Positions 8,776 to 17,520 of a stretch of DNA of 41,323 bases are shown piece by piece. The DNA lies in NCBI RefSeq assembly GCF_002897035.1, contig NZ_BAUX01000024.1, positions 1-41,323 on the forward strand, read 5' to 3'. The stretch comes from Methylopila sp. Yamaguchi (GTDB lineage: Bacteria > Pseudomonadota > Alphaproteobacteria > Rhizobiales > Methylopilaceae). Each line of letters starts with the position of its first letter. Positions within the stretch are counted from its first letter, which is position 1. The position numbers and the translations under genes are program-made. Under the pieces are notes generated by a model. It was not told where the DNA came from. It saw only the letters and a list, made by a program, of their open reading frames with translations, and did not search any database.

Positions 8776-10087
8776 CCTTCCGCCGCAGGAGCTCCTGCGC
8801 CGCAAGCGCGACGGCGCGCGGCTCTCGGCCGGGGAGATCGGCGCGCTGGTCGCCGGCGTCGCCTCGGGAAGCCTGAGCGACGCGCAGGTCGGCGCCTTCG
8901 CCATGGCGGCTTTCCTCCGGGGTCTCGACCGCGACGAGACGGTGGCGCTGACGCGCGCGATGACCGCCTCGGGCCGGACCCTGAGCTGGGACGACCTGCC
9001 CGGCCCGGTGGTCGACAAGCACTCGACCGGCGGCGTGGGCGACACGGTGAGCCTGCTGCTCGCGCCGGCGCTCGCGGCCTGCGGCGCCCATGTGCCCATG
9101 ATCGCGGGCCGCGGTCTTGGCCACACCGGGGGCACCGTCGACAAGCTGGAGGCGATCCCGGGCTATGCGGTCCGGCCCGCCCTCGACGCGCTTCGGGCGA
9201 CAGTGCGCGACGTCGGCTGCGCCATCGTGGGCCAGACCCCCGACCTCGCGCCGGCCGACGGCAGGCTCTACGCGATCCGCGACGTGACCGGCACGGTCGA
9301 GGCGATTCCGCTGCTCACCTCGTCGATCCTGTCGAAAAAGCTCGCGGCGGGCCTCGGCGGCCTCGCCATGGACGTGAAGACCGGCTCCGGCGCCTTCCTG
9401 CCGGACGACGACGACGCCCGGCGGCTCGCGACGAGCCTTGTCGAGGTGGCGAGGGGCGCGGGGCTTCCCACGGTCGCGCTGCTCACCGACATGGACCAGC
9501 CGCTGGCGAACGTCGCCGGCAACGCGTTGGAGACGGCCCACGCCGTCGCGGTTCTCGCCGGCCGGCGCAGCGACGCGCGGCTGATGGAGGTGACGTTGGC
9601 CTTGGGCGCCGAGGCGCTGCTGCTCGCGGGCCTGACCGGCGACGCCGCGGCGGGCCGCGCGGCGCTGGAGCGCGCCTTCGCCTCGGGCGCCGCCGCCGAA
9701 CGCTTCGCCCGGATGGTGGCGGCGCTCGGCGGACCAATCGACCTGATGGAGCGCCCCGACGCCCATCTCGCGGGCGCCCCCGTGGTGGTCGAGGTCGCGC
9801 CCGAGACCCCGGGGCGGGTCGTGCGGATCGAGGTGCGGGCGCTCGGCCTCGCGGTGGTCGGCCTCGGCGGCGGCCGTACGCGACCCGACCAGACGATCGA
9901 TCCCGCGGTCGGGCTCGACCGGCTTGCGCCCGTGGGGGCCGAGGTCGGACCGGAGCGGCCGCTCGCGAGGGTTCACGCGCGCGACGCCGCGGCCGCGGAC
10001 CGGGCCGCCGCTGCGGTTCGCCGCGCTTACGAGATCGGCGTCGGGGCGGTCGCGGAACGGCCGCTGATCCAGGAGCGGATCGCGTGA
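8765..10087 (+). CDS. deoA: Thymidine phosphorylase
   Basis: 440 residues, normal for DeoA. It splits thymidine or deoxyuridine with phosphate to base plus deoxyribose-1-phosphate. The phosphate-binding signature KHSTGGVGD is at 85-93, followed by [20 protein letters not shown], both nearly invariant in the family. The glycosyltransferase family 3 fold continues through LSKKLAAGL and [10 protein letters not shown]. It begins inside the PNP gene (11-base overlap). Its TGA overlaps a GTG at 10084 that could be an alternative upp start. No deoxyribose-phosphate aldolase or phosphopentomutase is in the window. Confidence 0.96.
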   Translation: MASDLPPQELLRRKRDGARLSAGEIGALVAGVASGSLSDAQVGAFAMAAFLRGLDRDETVALTRAMTASGRTLSWDDLPGPVVDKHSTGGVGDTVSLLLAPALAACGAHVPMIAGRGLGHTGGTVDKLEAIPGYAVRPALDALRATVRDVGCAIVGQTPDLAPADGRLYAIRDVTGTVEAIPLLTSSILSKKLAAGLGGLAMDVKTGSGAFLPDDDDARRLATSLVEVARGAGLPTVALLTDMDQPLANVAGNALETAHAVAVLAGRRSDARLMEVTLALGAEALLLAGLTGDAAAGRAALERAFASGAAAERFARMVAALGGPIDLMERPDAHLAGAPVVVEVAPETPGRVVRIEVRALGLAVVGLGGGRTRPDQTIDPAVGLDRLAPVGAEVGPERPLARVHARDAAAADRAAAAVRRAYEIGVGAVAERPLIQERIA

Positions 10088-10119
10088 ACAGTCCAGATCC
10101 GGGGAGCTTGGGGGCTACG

Positions 10120-10749
10120 ATGGCGCAAGTGACGGTGATCGACCATCCGCTGGTGCAGCACAAGCTGACCCTGATGCGGGACAGGGAGCGCTCGACCGCG
10201 GACTTTCGCCTGCTGCTGCGGGAGATTTCGCTGCTGCTCGCCTATGAGGTGACGCGCGACCTGCCGACGGAGCTGGTGGACATCGATACGCCCGTCGCGC
10301 CGATGCGCGCGCCGAAGATCTCCGGCAAGAAGCTCGTGTTCGCCTCGGTGCTGCGCGCCGGGAACGGGCTGGTGGACGGCATGCTCGACCTCGTCCCGGC
10401 GGCGCGCGTCGCCCATGTCGGCCTCTACCGCGACCACGACACGCTCGAGCCCGTCCAGTACTTCTTCAAGGCGCCGGCGGGCCTCGGGGATCGGCTCGTG
10501 ATCGTGGTGGATCCCATGCTCGCGACCGGCAACTCCATGGTCGAGGCGGTGGAGCTGATGCGCCGCAAGGGCGCCCGCGACATCCGGGCGCTCTGCCTGC
10601 TGGCCGCGCCCGAAGGCGTGAAGCGGTTCGTCGAGGCCTGCCCCGGAGTGCCGCTGTTCACCGCGGCGATCGACGAGCGGCTGAACGAGCTCGGCTACAT
10701 CGTCCCCGGTCTGGGCGACGCCGGCGACCGGCTCTACGGCACGAAATAG
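10120..10749 (+). CDS. upp: Uracil phosphoribosyltransferase
   Basis: 209 residues, matching the usual 208-209 length. It converts uracil and PRPP to UMP and completes the salvage route begun by Cdd and DeoA. Motifs visible are [12 protein letters not shown] at the N-terminus, [14 protein letters not shown] (usually LRAGLGMxDG), the PRPP loop DPMLATGNS (131-139), and the C-terminal uracil-binding [12 protein letters not shown]. The ATG at 10120 aligns with E. coli Upp and is chosen. A GTG at 10084 would add 12 residues and overlap the deoA stop. A long inverted repeat follows 47 bases after the stop. Confidence 0.95.
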   Translation: MAQVTVIDHPLVQHKLTLMRDRERSTADFRLLLREISLLLAYEVTRDLPTELVDIDTPVAPMRAPKISGKKLVFASVLRAGNGLVDGMLDLVPAARVAHVGLYRDHDTLEPVQYFFKAPAGLGDRLVIVVDPMLATGNSMVEAVELMRRKGARDIRALCLLAAPEGVKRFVEACPGVPLFTAAIDERLNELGYIVPGLGDAGDRLYGTK

Positions 10750-10796
10750 CATCGACGACAGAAGGAAGCGCCCGCCGAATGGCGCCAACAATGTGT

Positions 10797-10841
10797 GGCG
10801 GAACGCAGCGGCTATCCCCCGATTGGCCGCCGCGTTCCGCC
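10797..10841. terminator. Long inverted repeat downstream of upp
   Basis: GGCGGAACGC at 10797-10806 pairs perfectly with GCGTTCCGCC at 10832-10841. Inside the loop GCGGC and GCCGC can pair further. There is no T-run after it, so it is not a classical intrinsic terminator. It could be a 3' RNA-stabilising structure, a bidirectional barrier or a regulator-binding site. Confidence 0.45.
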
Positions 10842-11372
10842 GACACGTCCCTGACGGGACTTCGTTCGGCGACCGATTGTTGCGTCGAAGGGCTTGTCTC
10901 CGACATATGATCGCCTGCTGATGACCAGAATGATGCCAAAATTAAGCGGCGTCAATCGGGGAGATAGCGAGTCATGAAAGCAATTTTTGCGCGATCAAGA
11001 GGTAAGATACAATCATAGAGATTGCCGCGCGCTTCCGTTCGGCGCTGCGTCGAGCGATTAAGTTACTGTAGTTGAATGAAAAATTTACTCATCGCCCTAT
11101 GAAGGCCCGTCAGGCGTCTGACCTCGTGCAATGTGCCTGTCAGGGATGCTGTCCTGTCCTAATTCACAGATTTTTCTTGTAGGCTAACGACGCCGGATCT
11201 ACGCTGTGGCGTGAGGACGGCGCCGCCGCTTGGATACGAAGCCGGCAGCGCCGTCTGGCGATGCGCCACGCCCAATCCTCCACGCGCCGGGCCCTAAACG
11301 GACGCCAGGATCGGGGCGCCGAGGCGTCGCGACGCATGCGAAGCCATACCGTCGTCGCTGATGCTGGGGGGC
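10842..11372. other. Long intergenic region, locally AT-richer, no clear gene
   Basis: About 530 bases between upp and the FAD oxidoreductase without a convincing protein gene. Bases about 10925-11015 and 11050-11100 are much richer in A/T than the rest of the window. A 14-codon frame starts at ATG 10974 with GGGGAGATAG upstream and reads MKAIFARSRGKIQS before TAG. It could be a leader peptide, a gene remnant or chance. TTTTTCTTGTAGGCTAA near 11170 is another low-GC stretch that may hold the downstream promoter. Confidence 0.4.
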
Positions 11373-12914
11373 ATGGCCGTGACGCTGATCCTGACGCGTC
11401 GCACTTTTGTCGCCGGCGCCGCCGCGAGCGTTCTCACAGTCTCGGGCGGGCCTGCCTCGTCCGCGCTCCACTTCGACGTCGTGGTCTATGGGGCGACCTC
11501 CGCGGGCGTCATCGCCGCCTACGCCGCGGCGCGCGAGAACCTGCGGGTTGCGCTGGTCGTCGGGCCAAACCCGATCGGGGGCATGACCGCGAACGGGCTC
11601 AGCCGCTCCGACGCCAACGCGAAGCAGCCAATCGGCGGTCTCGCCGGACGCTTCTTCACGGCGATGGGCGCGCACTATGGCCTGCCCAAAGCGTTCCGGT
11701 TCGAGCCGCACGTCGCCGAGGCCTTCTTCCGCGGGCTGTTGGACGAAGCGGGGATCGTGGTGTTTCCCGGCGACGTCAATGAACGGCGCCCGCTCGCGCG
11801 GGACGGCGCGCGCATCAAGTACCTGCTGCTGGAGGACGACACCCATCTCGCCGGCAAGGTCTTCATCGACGCAAGCTACGAGGGCGATGTCCTGGCCGCC
11901 GCGGGCGTGTCCTACGAGGTCGGCCGCGACGCGAAGCGGGCCTATTCCGAGCCCACGGCCGGCTTCGGGGTCGCCCAGCTGCCGAAAACCAAAATCACCG
12001 TGCGGGACAGCGCCGGCCGCCTGCTGCCGCTGGTGCGGCCGTTCCCCAGCCTCGCGATCGGCGCGGCCGACGCCGGCGTCATGGGCTTCAACTACCGGCT
12101 GAGCCTCACCAACGTCCCAAGCGATCGCCGCCCGTTCGAGCGGCCGCGGACCTACGATCCCGACCTCTACCTGATCGATCTGCAGCGCAGCTATTCCGGC
12201 GACGCGTTCCATGCCGGCGGCGAACTTCCCGGCATCGCGAAGGTCGATCGCAACAACGACGAGCCGGTCGGCGCGAACTGGGCCTATCCCACCGCCACCC
12301 GGGCGGTGCGGCGGCAGATCAACGACTTCCACGCCTCGTACCAGGCCGGGCGGCTGTATTTCTTCGCCACCGATCCGAGACTTCCGCAGACGTTCCGCGA
12401 CAGCGTGAACGAATGGGGCCTTTCCCGCAGCGAGTTCGCCAACAACGACAACTGGCCGCGCCAGCTCTACGTGCGTGAGGCGCGGCGCATGAACGGGCAG
12501 TTCAAGCTCCACCAGCGCTACACAAACCGCGGCGCGCGCTTCGCGGACGGCGTGCTGCTGTGGGGCTACGACTACGACAGCCACCCCACCCAATATCTGG
12601 CCGACGTCAACGGCAAGCTCGTCATCGAAGGCAGCAACGCCAAGGACACGCCCGGGATGGGCGCGCAACGCTACAGCCTGCCGCTGCGCGCGCTGCTGCC
12701 GCAGGAGCATGAGTGCATCAACCTGATCGTGCCGGTCTGCGCCTCGGTGACACGAGTGGTGAACTGCAGCTACCGGATGGAGCCCGCCTACATGATGGCG
12801 GGCGAGGCGGCGGGCGTCTGCGCCGCCCACGCGGTGCGGGGCGCCTCGACCGTGCAGCAGGTCAACCGCCGCGGCGTGGTGCTGGCGCTCACGGGGTACG
12901 GCGCGGTGCTTTGA
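11373..12914 (+). CDS. Tat-exported FAD-dependent oxidoreductase (FAD_oxidored family)
   Basis: 513 residues. The N-terminus has a twin-arginine signal (LTRRTFVAGAAASVL, Arg9-Arg10), so the folded flavoprotein is probably exported. After it comes the dinucleotide-binding element FDVVVYGATSAGVIAAYAAA, in which the usual GxGxxG is GATSAG. The FAD_oxidored (PF12831-type) pattern continues with GGMTANGLSRSD, FIDASYEGDVLAAAG and the C-terminal RMEPAYMMAGEAAGV. The substrate is unknown; family members occur in polysaccharide and small-molecule oxidation settings. ATG 11373, preceded by a G-rich CTGGGGGG, is preferred to ATG 11361. The gene stands alone between two long spacers. Confidence 0.85.
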   Translation: MAVTLILTRRTFVAGAAASVLTVSGGPASSALHFDVVVYGATSAGVIAAYAAARENLRVALVVGPNPIGGMTANGLSRSDANAKQPIGGLAGRFFTAMGAHYGLPKAFRFEPHVAEAFFRGLLDEAGIVVFPGDVNERRPLARDGARIKYLLLEDDTHLAGKVFIDASYEGDVLAAAGVSYEVGRDAKRAYSEPTAGFGVAQLPKTKITVRDSAGRLLPLVRPFPSLAIGAADAGVMGFNYRLSLTNVPSDRRPFERPRTYDPDLYLIDLQRSYSGDAFHAGGELPGIAKVDRNNDEPVGANWAYPTATRAVRRQINDFHASYQAGRLYFFATDPRLPQTFRDSVNEWGLSRSEFANNDNWPRQLYVREARRMNGQFKLHQRYTNRGARFADGVLLWGYDYDSHPTQYLADVNGKLVIEGSNAKDTPGMGAQRYSLPLRALLPQEHECINLIVPVCASVTRVVNCSYRMEPAYMMAGEAAGVCAAHAVRGASTVQQVNRRGVVLALTGYGAVL

Positions 12915-13023
12915 CCGCGCGGTCGCGGGCCCGGGGCGGCAGCCCGACGCGGCCGATCCCTCTCCCGCGGCCGCCGAAGGTCGGCGGAAGTCCTAAGGAC
13001 CTATCGCCCGGCGCTTGAAGCCC

Positions 13024-14706
13024 TCAGGCCCCCTGCTCCAACAGGCGTCGGGCGATGACCTGGGCCTGAATCTCGGCCGCGCCCTCGAAGATGTTGAGGA
13101 TGCGCGCGTCGCAGAGCACGCGGGAGATCTGGTACTCGAGCGCGAAGCCGTTGCCGCCGTGGATCTGCAGGGCGTTGTCGGCCGCCGCCCAGGCGACGCG
13201 GGCGGCGAGCAGCTTCGCCATGCCGGCCTCCAGGTCGCAGCGGTGGTCCTTGTCCTTCTCGCGCGCCGCGAAATAGGTGATCTGGCGCGCGATCTGGACC
13301 TCGACCGCCATCATCGCGAGCTTGTCGGCGACGCGCGGGAAGGCGACGATGGCCTTGCCGAACTGGGCGCGCTCCTCGGCGTAGCGCAGGCCGATGTCGA
13401 GCGCCGACTGCGCCACGCCCACGGCGCGCGCCGCGGTCTGGATGCGGGCGCTTTCGAAGGTCTTCATGAGCTGCTTGAAGCCCTCGCCCTCGACGCCGCC
13501 AAGCAGGTTCGCGACTGGGACCTCGAAGCCGTCGAAGCCGATCTCGAACTCCTTCATGCCGCGATAGCCCAGCACCTCGATCTCGCCGCCGGACATGCCG
13601 GGCGCCGGGAACGGGTCGCCGTCGGTGCCGCGCGGCTTCTCGGCCAGCAGCATCGAGAGGCCGCGGTGGCCGCGCTCGTTCGGGTCGGTGCGCACCAGCA
13701 GCGTCATCAGGTCGGCGCGGACGGGGTGCGTGATCCAGGTCTTGGCGCCGTTGACCTTGTAGACGTCGCCCTCGCGGGTGGCGCGGGTCTTGAGGCTCGC
13801 GAGGTCCGAGCCGGTGTTGGGCTCGGTGAACACCGCGGTCGGCAGGATCGAGCCGTCGGCGAGCTTCGGCAGGAAGTGCGCCTTCTGCTCCTCGGTGCCG
13901 CCGCCCATGATCAGCTCGGCGGCGATCTCGGAGCGGGTGCCGAGCGAGCCGACGCCGATGTAGGCGCGGCTGAGCTCTTCGGAGACCACGCACATGGCCT
14001 CCTTGCCAAGGCCGAGCCCGCCGTACTCCTCCGGGATCGTCAGGCCGAACACCCCGAGTTCGGACATCTTGGAGATGGTCTCGAGCGGGATGTAGGCGTT
14101 GGCGAGATGCCAGGCGTGGGCGTAAGGCGCGACCTCGGCGTCGGCGAAGCGGCGCATCTCGTCGCGGAACTGGCCGTGGGTCTCGTCGAGGCCGCTGTCG
14201 CCGAAGCCGGCGCGGCCGTCGGCCTCGCGCATCAGGTCGACGAGCGCGGCGCGCGCTTCCGCGGTTCCGCCGTCGGCGATCAGCTCGCGGCCGGCGTCGC
14301 CCAGCAGTTCGGCCGGTCGGCCGGCGTCGAGGCCAAGATCGGTCGCGCGCAGGATCTCGCCCTGGTTCATCGGGATGCCGCCGATGAGCTGCGCGACGTA
14401 CTCCGCCGCGCCGATCCGCAGGATCGCCTCCTCGATGGCGCCATAGCGGCCCTCCTGGGCGAGACGCTCGCTCCAGTGGTGCAGCTCGCGCAGCGCCATG
14501 CGGTAGGTGGCGAGCCAGGCAAGGCCGTGAGTCGCCCGCTGCTCGCGCTCCAGCAGCCCCGGGTCGAGCCGGTCGCCCTTCAGAACCTTCGCCCGGACCG
14601 CCGCGGTCGCTTCCGACAGCAGCGCGTCGAGCGCCGGCAGGACGGACGCGAGTCGGGCCGCGGGGCTTTCGGCCTCGGCGGCGAGGGGCTTTGCTACGGC
14701 GGTCAT
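13024..14706 (-). CDS. mcd: Methylsuccinyl-CoA dehydrogenase (ethylmalonyl-CoA pathway)
   Basis: 560 residues. It is an acyl-CoA dehydrogenase with an extra N-terminal region of about 150 residues (LEREQRATHGLAWLATYR, RIGAAEYVAQLIGGIPMNQG). This layout and length fit (2S)-methylsuccinyl-CoA dehydrogenase, which oxidises methylsuccinyl-CoA to mesaconyl-CoA during acetyl-CoA assimilation without isocitrate lyase. The ACAD core shows AVFTEPNTGSDLASL (FAD/substrate loop), KTWITH, the flavin region QIHGGNGF and NIFEGAAEIQ near the C-terminus. The start ATG (MTAVAKPLAAE) has a GGAG upstream. It lies 38 bases after the EamA transporter on the same strand. No ccr, ecm or mesaconyl-CoA hydratase gene is in the window. 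Confidence 0.9.
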   Translation of the reverse strand: MTAVAKPLAAEAESPAARLASVLPALDALLSEATAAVRAKVLKGDRLDPGLLEREQRATHGLAWLATYRMALRELHHWSERLAQEGRYGAIEEAILRIGAAEYVAQLIGGIPMNQGEILRATDLGLDAGRPAELLGDAGRELIADGGTAEARAALVDLMREADGRAGFGDSGLDETHGQFRDEMRRFADAEVAPYAHAWHLANAYIPLETISKMSELGVFGLTIPEEYGGLGLGKEAMCVVSEELSRAYIGVGSLGTRSEIAAELIMGGGTEEQKAHFLPKLADGSILPTAVFTEPNTGSDLASLKTRATREGDVYKVNGAKTWITHPVRADLMTLLVRTDPNERGHRGLSMLLAEKPRGTDGDPFPAPGMSGGEIEVLGYRGMKEFEIGFDGFEVPVANLLGGVEGEGFKQLMKTFESARIQTAARAVGVAQSALDIGLRYAEERAQFGKAIVAFPRVADKLAMMAVEVQIARQITYFAAREKDKDHRCDLEAGMAKLLAARVAWAAADNALQIHGGNGFALEYQISRVLCDARILNIFEGAAEIQAQVIARRLLEQGA

Positions 14707-14744
14707 GCAGGAGGCTCCGATGGCGCGCACGACGTCTGGGCCGA

Positions 14745-15707
14745 TCAGGCCGACGGTCGCGATCTCTCGGCCGCATCCTCCCCGGCGGGGACGTTCGCCG
14801 CAATGCACCCTTCGGCGGACGCAGGCGCGCCTGCCGCCGTTCCCGCCGCAAGCCCGACCCCGACGGCGGCGAGCGCCATGCCCGCAAGCTGGATCGGCGA
14901 GAGCGTCTCGCCGAACAGGAGGTAGGCCTGAACCGCGGCGGTCGGGGGCACGAGATACATCAGCGCGGCGACGCGGGAGACCTCGCCGCGCTTGATCATC
15001 GCCAGCATCAGCATGATCGCCGCGATCGAAAGCACGAGCACCGACCAGGCCATGGCGATGATCGTCTCGCCGGTCCAGTCGATCCGGGTCGCGCCGGTCG
15101 CCCAGACCAGCGGCGCGGTGACGGCGAGCGCGCCGAGGTACTGCGCCGGAGCCAGCGTCCGCAGGTCCGAGCCGGCAAGCGAACGCTTCTGGTGCAGGGT
15201 CGCGGCGGTGACGGCCGCCATCGCCAGCACGTTGACGGCGATCGGCAGGCCAAGGCCGCCGAGGCCCTCCGTCGCGCCGCCGGCTGCGAGTTTCGGCGCG
15301 ACCACCGCGGCGACGCCCGCGAAGCCGAGCGCGACGCCGAGCCAGCGGCGGGTCCCCAGCCGCTCTCCGAGCACCGGGCCGGCCGCGAGCGCCGTGAACA
15401 GCGGCTGCAGCGCCGCGATGAGCGCCGAGACGCCGGCCGGCACGCCCTGCGACACCGCCCACCACACGCCGCCGAGATAGACCCCGTGGAGCAGCGCGCC
15501 GTTCAGCAGCGCATGGCCCCATTCGCCGCGCGTCGCCGGCCAGCGGGCGCCGAGGACGACGGCGAGGGGCGCGAGCAGCGCCGCGGCGCCGACATACCGT
15601 GCGATCAGGAACGCGAAGGGGTCGGCGTGCGGGGCCGCGAGCTTGGCGACGATCCAGCCGGTCGACCAGATCAAGATGAAGACGATAGGCGTCAGGCGCG
15701 CGATCAT
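14745..15707 (-). CDS. DMT-superfamily (EamA) transporter
   Basis: 320 residues with ten predicted membrane segments in two EamA repeats (for example IVFILIWSTGWIVAKLAAP, ALLNGALLHGVYLGGVWW, VLGFAGVAAVV-like turns and AGMALAAVGVGLAAG). The second repeat includes SRVAALMYLVPPTAAVQAYLLFGE, typical of the drug/metabolite exporters. Substrate unknown. The start at MIARLTPIVF is chosen, as a further 130 upstream residues in the open frame are not hydrophobic. The gene is 38 bases upstream of mcd and may share its transcript. It is divergent from the BrkB gene. The last 25 residues are a charged tail. Confidence 0.88.
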   Translation of the reverse strand: MIARLTPIVFILIWSTGWIVAKLAAPHADPFAFLIARYVGAAALLAPLAVVLGARWPATRGEWGHALLNGALLHGVYLGGVWWAVSQGVPAGVSALIAALQPLFTALAAGPVLGERLGTRRWLGVALGFAGVAAVVAPKLAAGGATEGLGGLGLPIAVNVLAMAAVTAATLHQKRSLAGSDLRTLAPAQYLGALAVTAPLVWATGATRIDWTGETIIAMAWSVLVLSIAAIMLMLAMIKRGEVSRVAALMYLVPPTAAVQAYLLFGETLSPIQLAGMALAAVGVGLAAGTAAGAPASAEGCIAANVPAGEDAAERSRPSA

Positions 15708-15858
15708 GACCAACTCCGGGGACGCTGTCTCCTCGACCGCTTCGTCGCCGCGCTCAAGCGCAAATCGCCGATGGCTGCATCGCGCGCGGCGATGGCGCGC
15801 TGTAGCCGCGCGCTGCGCGGACTCCATTTCCGCCGCGGCGGCGCTACATTCCCGCCAC

Positions 15859-16782
15859 ATGCGCAAAGGTTTGCGGGACGCGTCGGCTTCGGTGGTTTGG
15901 CTGGTTTGGGACGCGCTCCAGCGTTTCGAGCGCGACGACGGCTGGGCGATCGCGAGCCACGTCGCGCTGTCGGGCCTGCTCGCAATCTTCCCCTTCCTGA
16001 TCTTCGTGACCGCGCTCGCGGCGTTCCTCGGCGCGGGCGCCGAGACCTCGACGATCGTCCATCTGATCTTCGACACCTGGCCGTCGGGCGTCGCCATGCC
16101 GCTCGCGACGGAGGTTCAGAAGGTCCTGACCACGCCACGCGGCGGCATTCTCACCATCGGCGTGCTGCTGACGCTGTGGGTGTCGTCCTCCGCGGTGGAG
16201 TCGCTGCGGATCGCGCTCGGCCGCGCCTACGCCTCGCCCACCTCGAAGCCGGTCTGGCTCGCGCGGCTGCAGAGCATCTGGTTCGTGATGCTCGGCGCCT
16301 TCGGCCTGGTGGTGGTCGCGATCTTCATCGTGCTCTGGCCGATCCTCTGGGGCTTCGCCCTCACCTATGTCTCGAACTATTTCCCGGAGTACGCCGTCTC
16401 CTTGGTGAATCTCGAGTTCGTCAGCGATCTGGCGCGCTACGGGCTGACGATCGTGGTGGTGACGACGGGGCTGGTCCTCACCCACCTCTGGCTCCCGGGC
16501 GGTCGCCGGAAGGTGATGGACGTGCTGCCGGGGGTCGCGATCACGGTGGCGCTCTGGATCGCGGGCGCGACCGGCTTCTCGATCTACCTCGCCCGCTTCG
16601 CGAACTACGCGTCCACCTACGCCGGGCTCGCGGGCATCATGACGGCGATCGTGTTCCTCAACGTCTCGGCCGCGCTGTTCATCCTCGGGGCCGAGTTCAA
16701 CGCCGCGCTCGCGGCCCGTCGCAAGGCGCAGTTCGCCGGAAAGCAGCTGAGCGGCCCGACGGCGGCGCAGCCCGCCGAGTGA
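15859..16782 (+). CDS. YihY/BrkB-family inner-membrane protein
   Basis: 307 residues. After a short N-terminus, ASHVALSGLLAIFPFLIFVTALAAFLGA marks the first membrane helix with the family motif (usually AALAYYxLFSLxPLL). About six membrane spans follow, including WLARLQSIWFVMLGAFGLVVVAIF and the C-terminal YAGLAGIMTAIVFLNVSAALFILGAEFN, the most conserved part of the family. The family was once called ribonuclease BN or serum-resistance factor, but no transport substrate or catalysis is established. ATG at 15859 is used; upstream codons in the frame look like a shadow of the divergent transporter. Confidence 0.9.
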   Translation: MRKGLRDASASVVWLVWDALQRFERDDGWAIASHVALSGLLAIFPFLIFVTALAAFLGAGAETSTIVHLIFDTWPSGVAMPLATEVQKVLTTPRGGILTIGVLLTLWVSSSAVESLRIALGRAYASPTSKPVWLARLQSIWFVMLGAFGLVVVAIFIVLWPILWGFALTYVSNYFPEYAVSLVNLEFVSDLARYGLTIVVVTTGLVLTHLWLPGGRRKVMDVLPGVAITVALWIAGATGFSIYLARFANYASTYAGLAGIMTAIVFLNVSAALFILGAEFNAALAARRKAQFAGKQLSGPTAAQPAE

Positions 16783-16904
16783 CGCGTTCCCGCGCGTCTC
16801 TGCACGCGGGGCGTGCGCCCGCTCGCCCCTGACGATCCGATCCCCCGCCCTAATTCGTCTCTCAACGCCGCCAAAACGGCGGCCGGCCCCAAGGAGATTG
16901 ACGT

Positions 16905-17330
16905 ATGAAGCGCACTGGCAGCGCCGTTTGGAACGGCTCCGTCAAGGAAGGTTCGGGCAAGGTCTCGACCGAGAGCGGAGCCCTCTCCGACCTCAACTAT
17001 TCGTTCAAGAAGCGCTTCGGCGATGAGAAGGGCACCAACCCGGAAGAGCTGATCGGCGCGGCCCACGCCTCGTGCTTCTCGATGGCGCTTTCGCTGATGT
17101 TGGGCGAAGCCGGCTTCACGCCGGACGAGATCAACGCCACCTCGGCGGTCTCGATCGAGCAGCAGGGGGGCGGGTTCCAGATCACCTTCATCGATCTCTC
17201 GGTGACGGCCAAGGTGCCGGGCATCGACGAGGCGCAGTTCAAGGAGATCGCGACCAAGGCGAAGGACGGCTGCCCGGTCTCCAAGGTGCTCAACGCAAAG
17301 ATCAACTTCGAGGCCTCGCTCGCGGGCTGA
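16905..17330 (+). CDS. OsmC-family peroxidase
   Basis: 141 residues. Two redox cysteines are visible, C57 in AAHASCFSM and C123 in DGCPVSKVL, spaced as in OsmC/Ohr thiol peroxidases. Arg37 and Glu48, candidate partners of the peroxidatic Cys, are also present (FKKRFGDEKGTNPEELI). The family reduces organic hydroperoxides, usually as a domain-swapped dimer in the cytosol. The N-terminus (KRTGSAVWNGSVKEGSGKVSTESG without a starting peptide) is OsmC-like rather than Ohr-like. A clear AAGGAGATTGACGT ribosome-binding site precedes the ATG. Monocistronic, with hairpin repeats downstream. Confidence 0.93.
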   Translation: MKRTGSAVWNGSVKEGSGKVSTESGALSDLNYSFKKRFGDEKGTNPEELIGAAHASCFSMALSLMLGEAGFTPDEINATSAVSIEQQGGGFQITFIDLSVTAKVPGIDEAQFKEIATKAKDGCPVSKVLNAKINFEASLAG

Positions 17331-17375
17331 GTTCCCCCTGGGCTGCGGCGCGGGCCGGACAGGCTCGCGCCTCGG

Positions 17376-17481
17376 GTCCCGGCCTTGAGCCGGGACTGAG
17401 AAACGCGGCGCTCGCAAGAAGGTGCGGGACGGGCGCGCCATCCCGTGGCCGCACGGGTCCGGGTCCCGGCCCAAGGCCGGG
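17376..17481. repeat. Two short GC-rich hairpin repeats after the osmC-like gene
   Basis: Hairpin 1 at 17376-17396 has stem GTCCCGGC and loop CTTGA. Hairpin 2 at 17465-17481 has stem CCCGGC and loop CCAAG. They lie between convergent genes (OsmC, plus; cytochrome b561, minus). They resemble the pair at 4001-4107: a GC stem, a 5-base loop and a TTGAG or CAAGG flank. Probably REP-like elements, possibly also terminators. Confidence 0.6.
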
Positions 17482-17520
17482 GCACGAGCGTTCCGGCTCC
17501 AGCCCTGGCTTGAGGCAGCG

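Noticed and set aside
10797-10841. Classical intrinsic terminator for the salvage operon
   Set aside because: The stem is strong but no T-run follows; recorded as an inverted repeat with uncertain role.
13015-14925. 636-codon plus-strand frame opposite mcd
   Set aside because: Antisense to a strongly recognised acyl-CoA dehydrogenase; no homology or initiation signals of its own.
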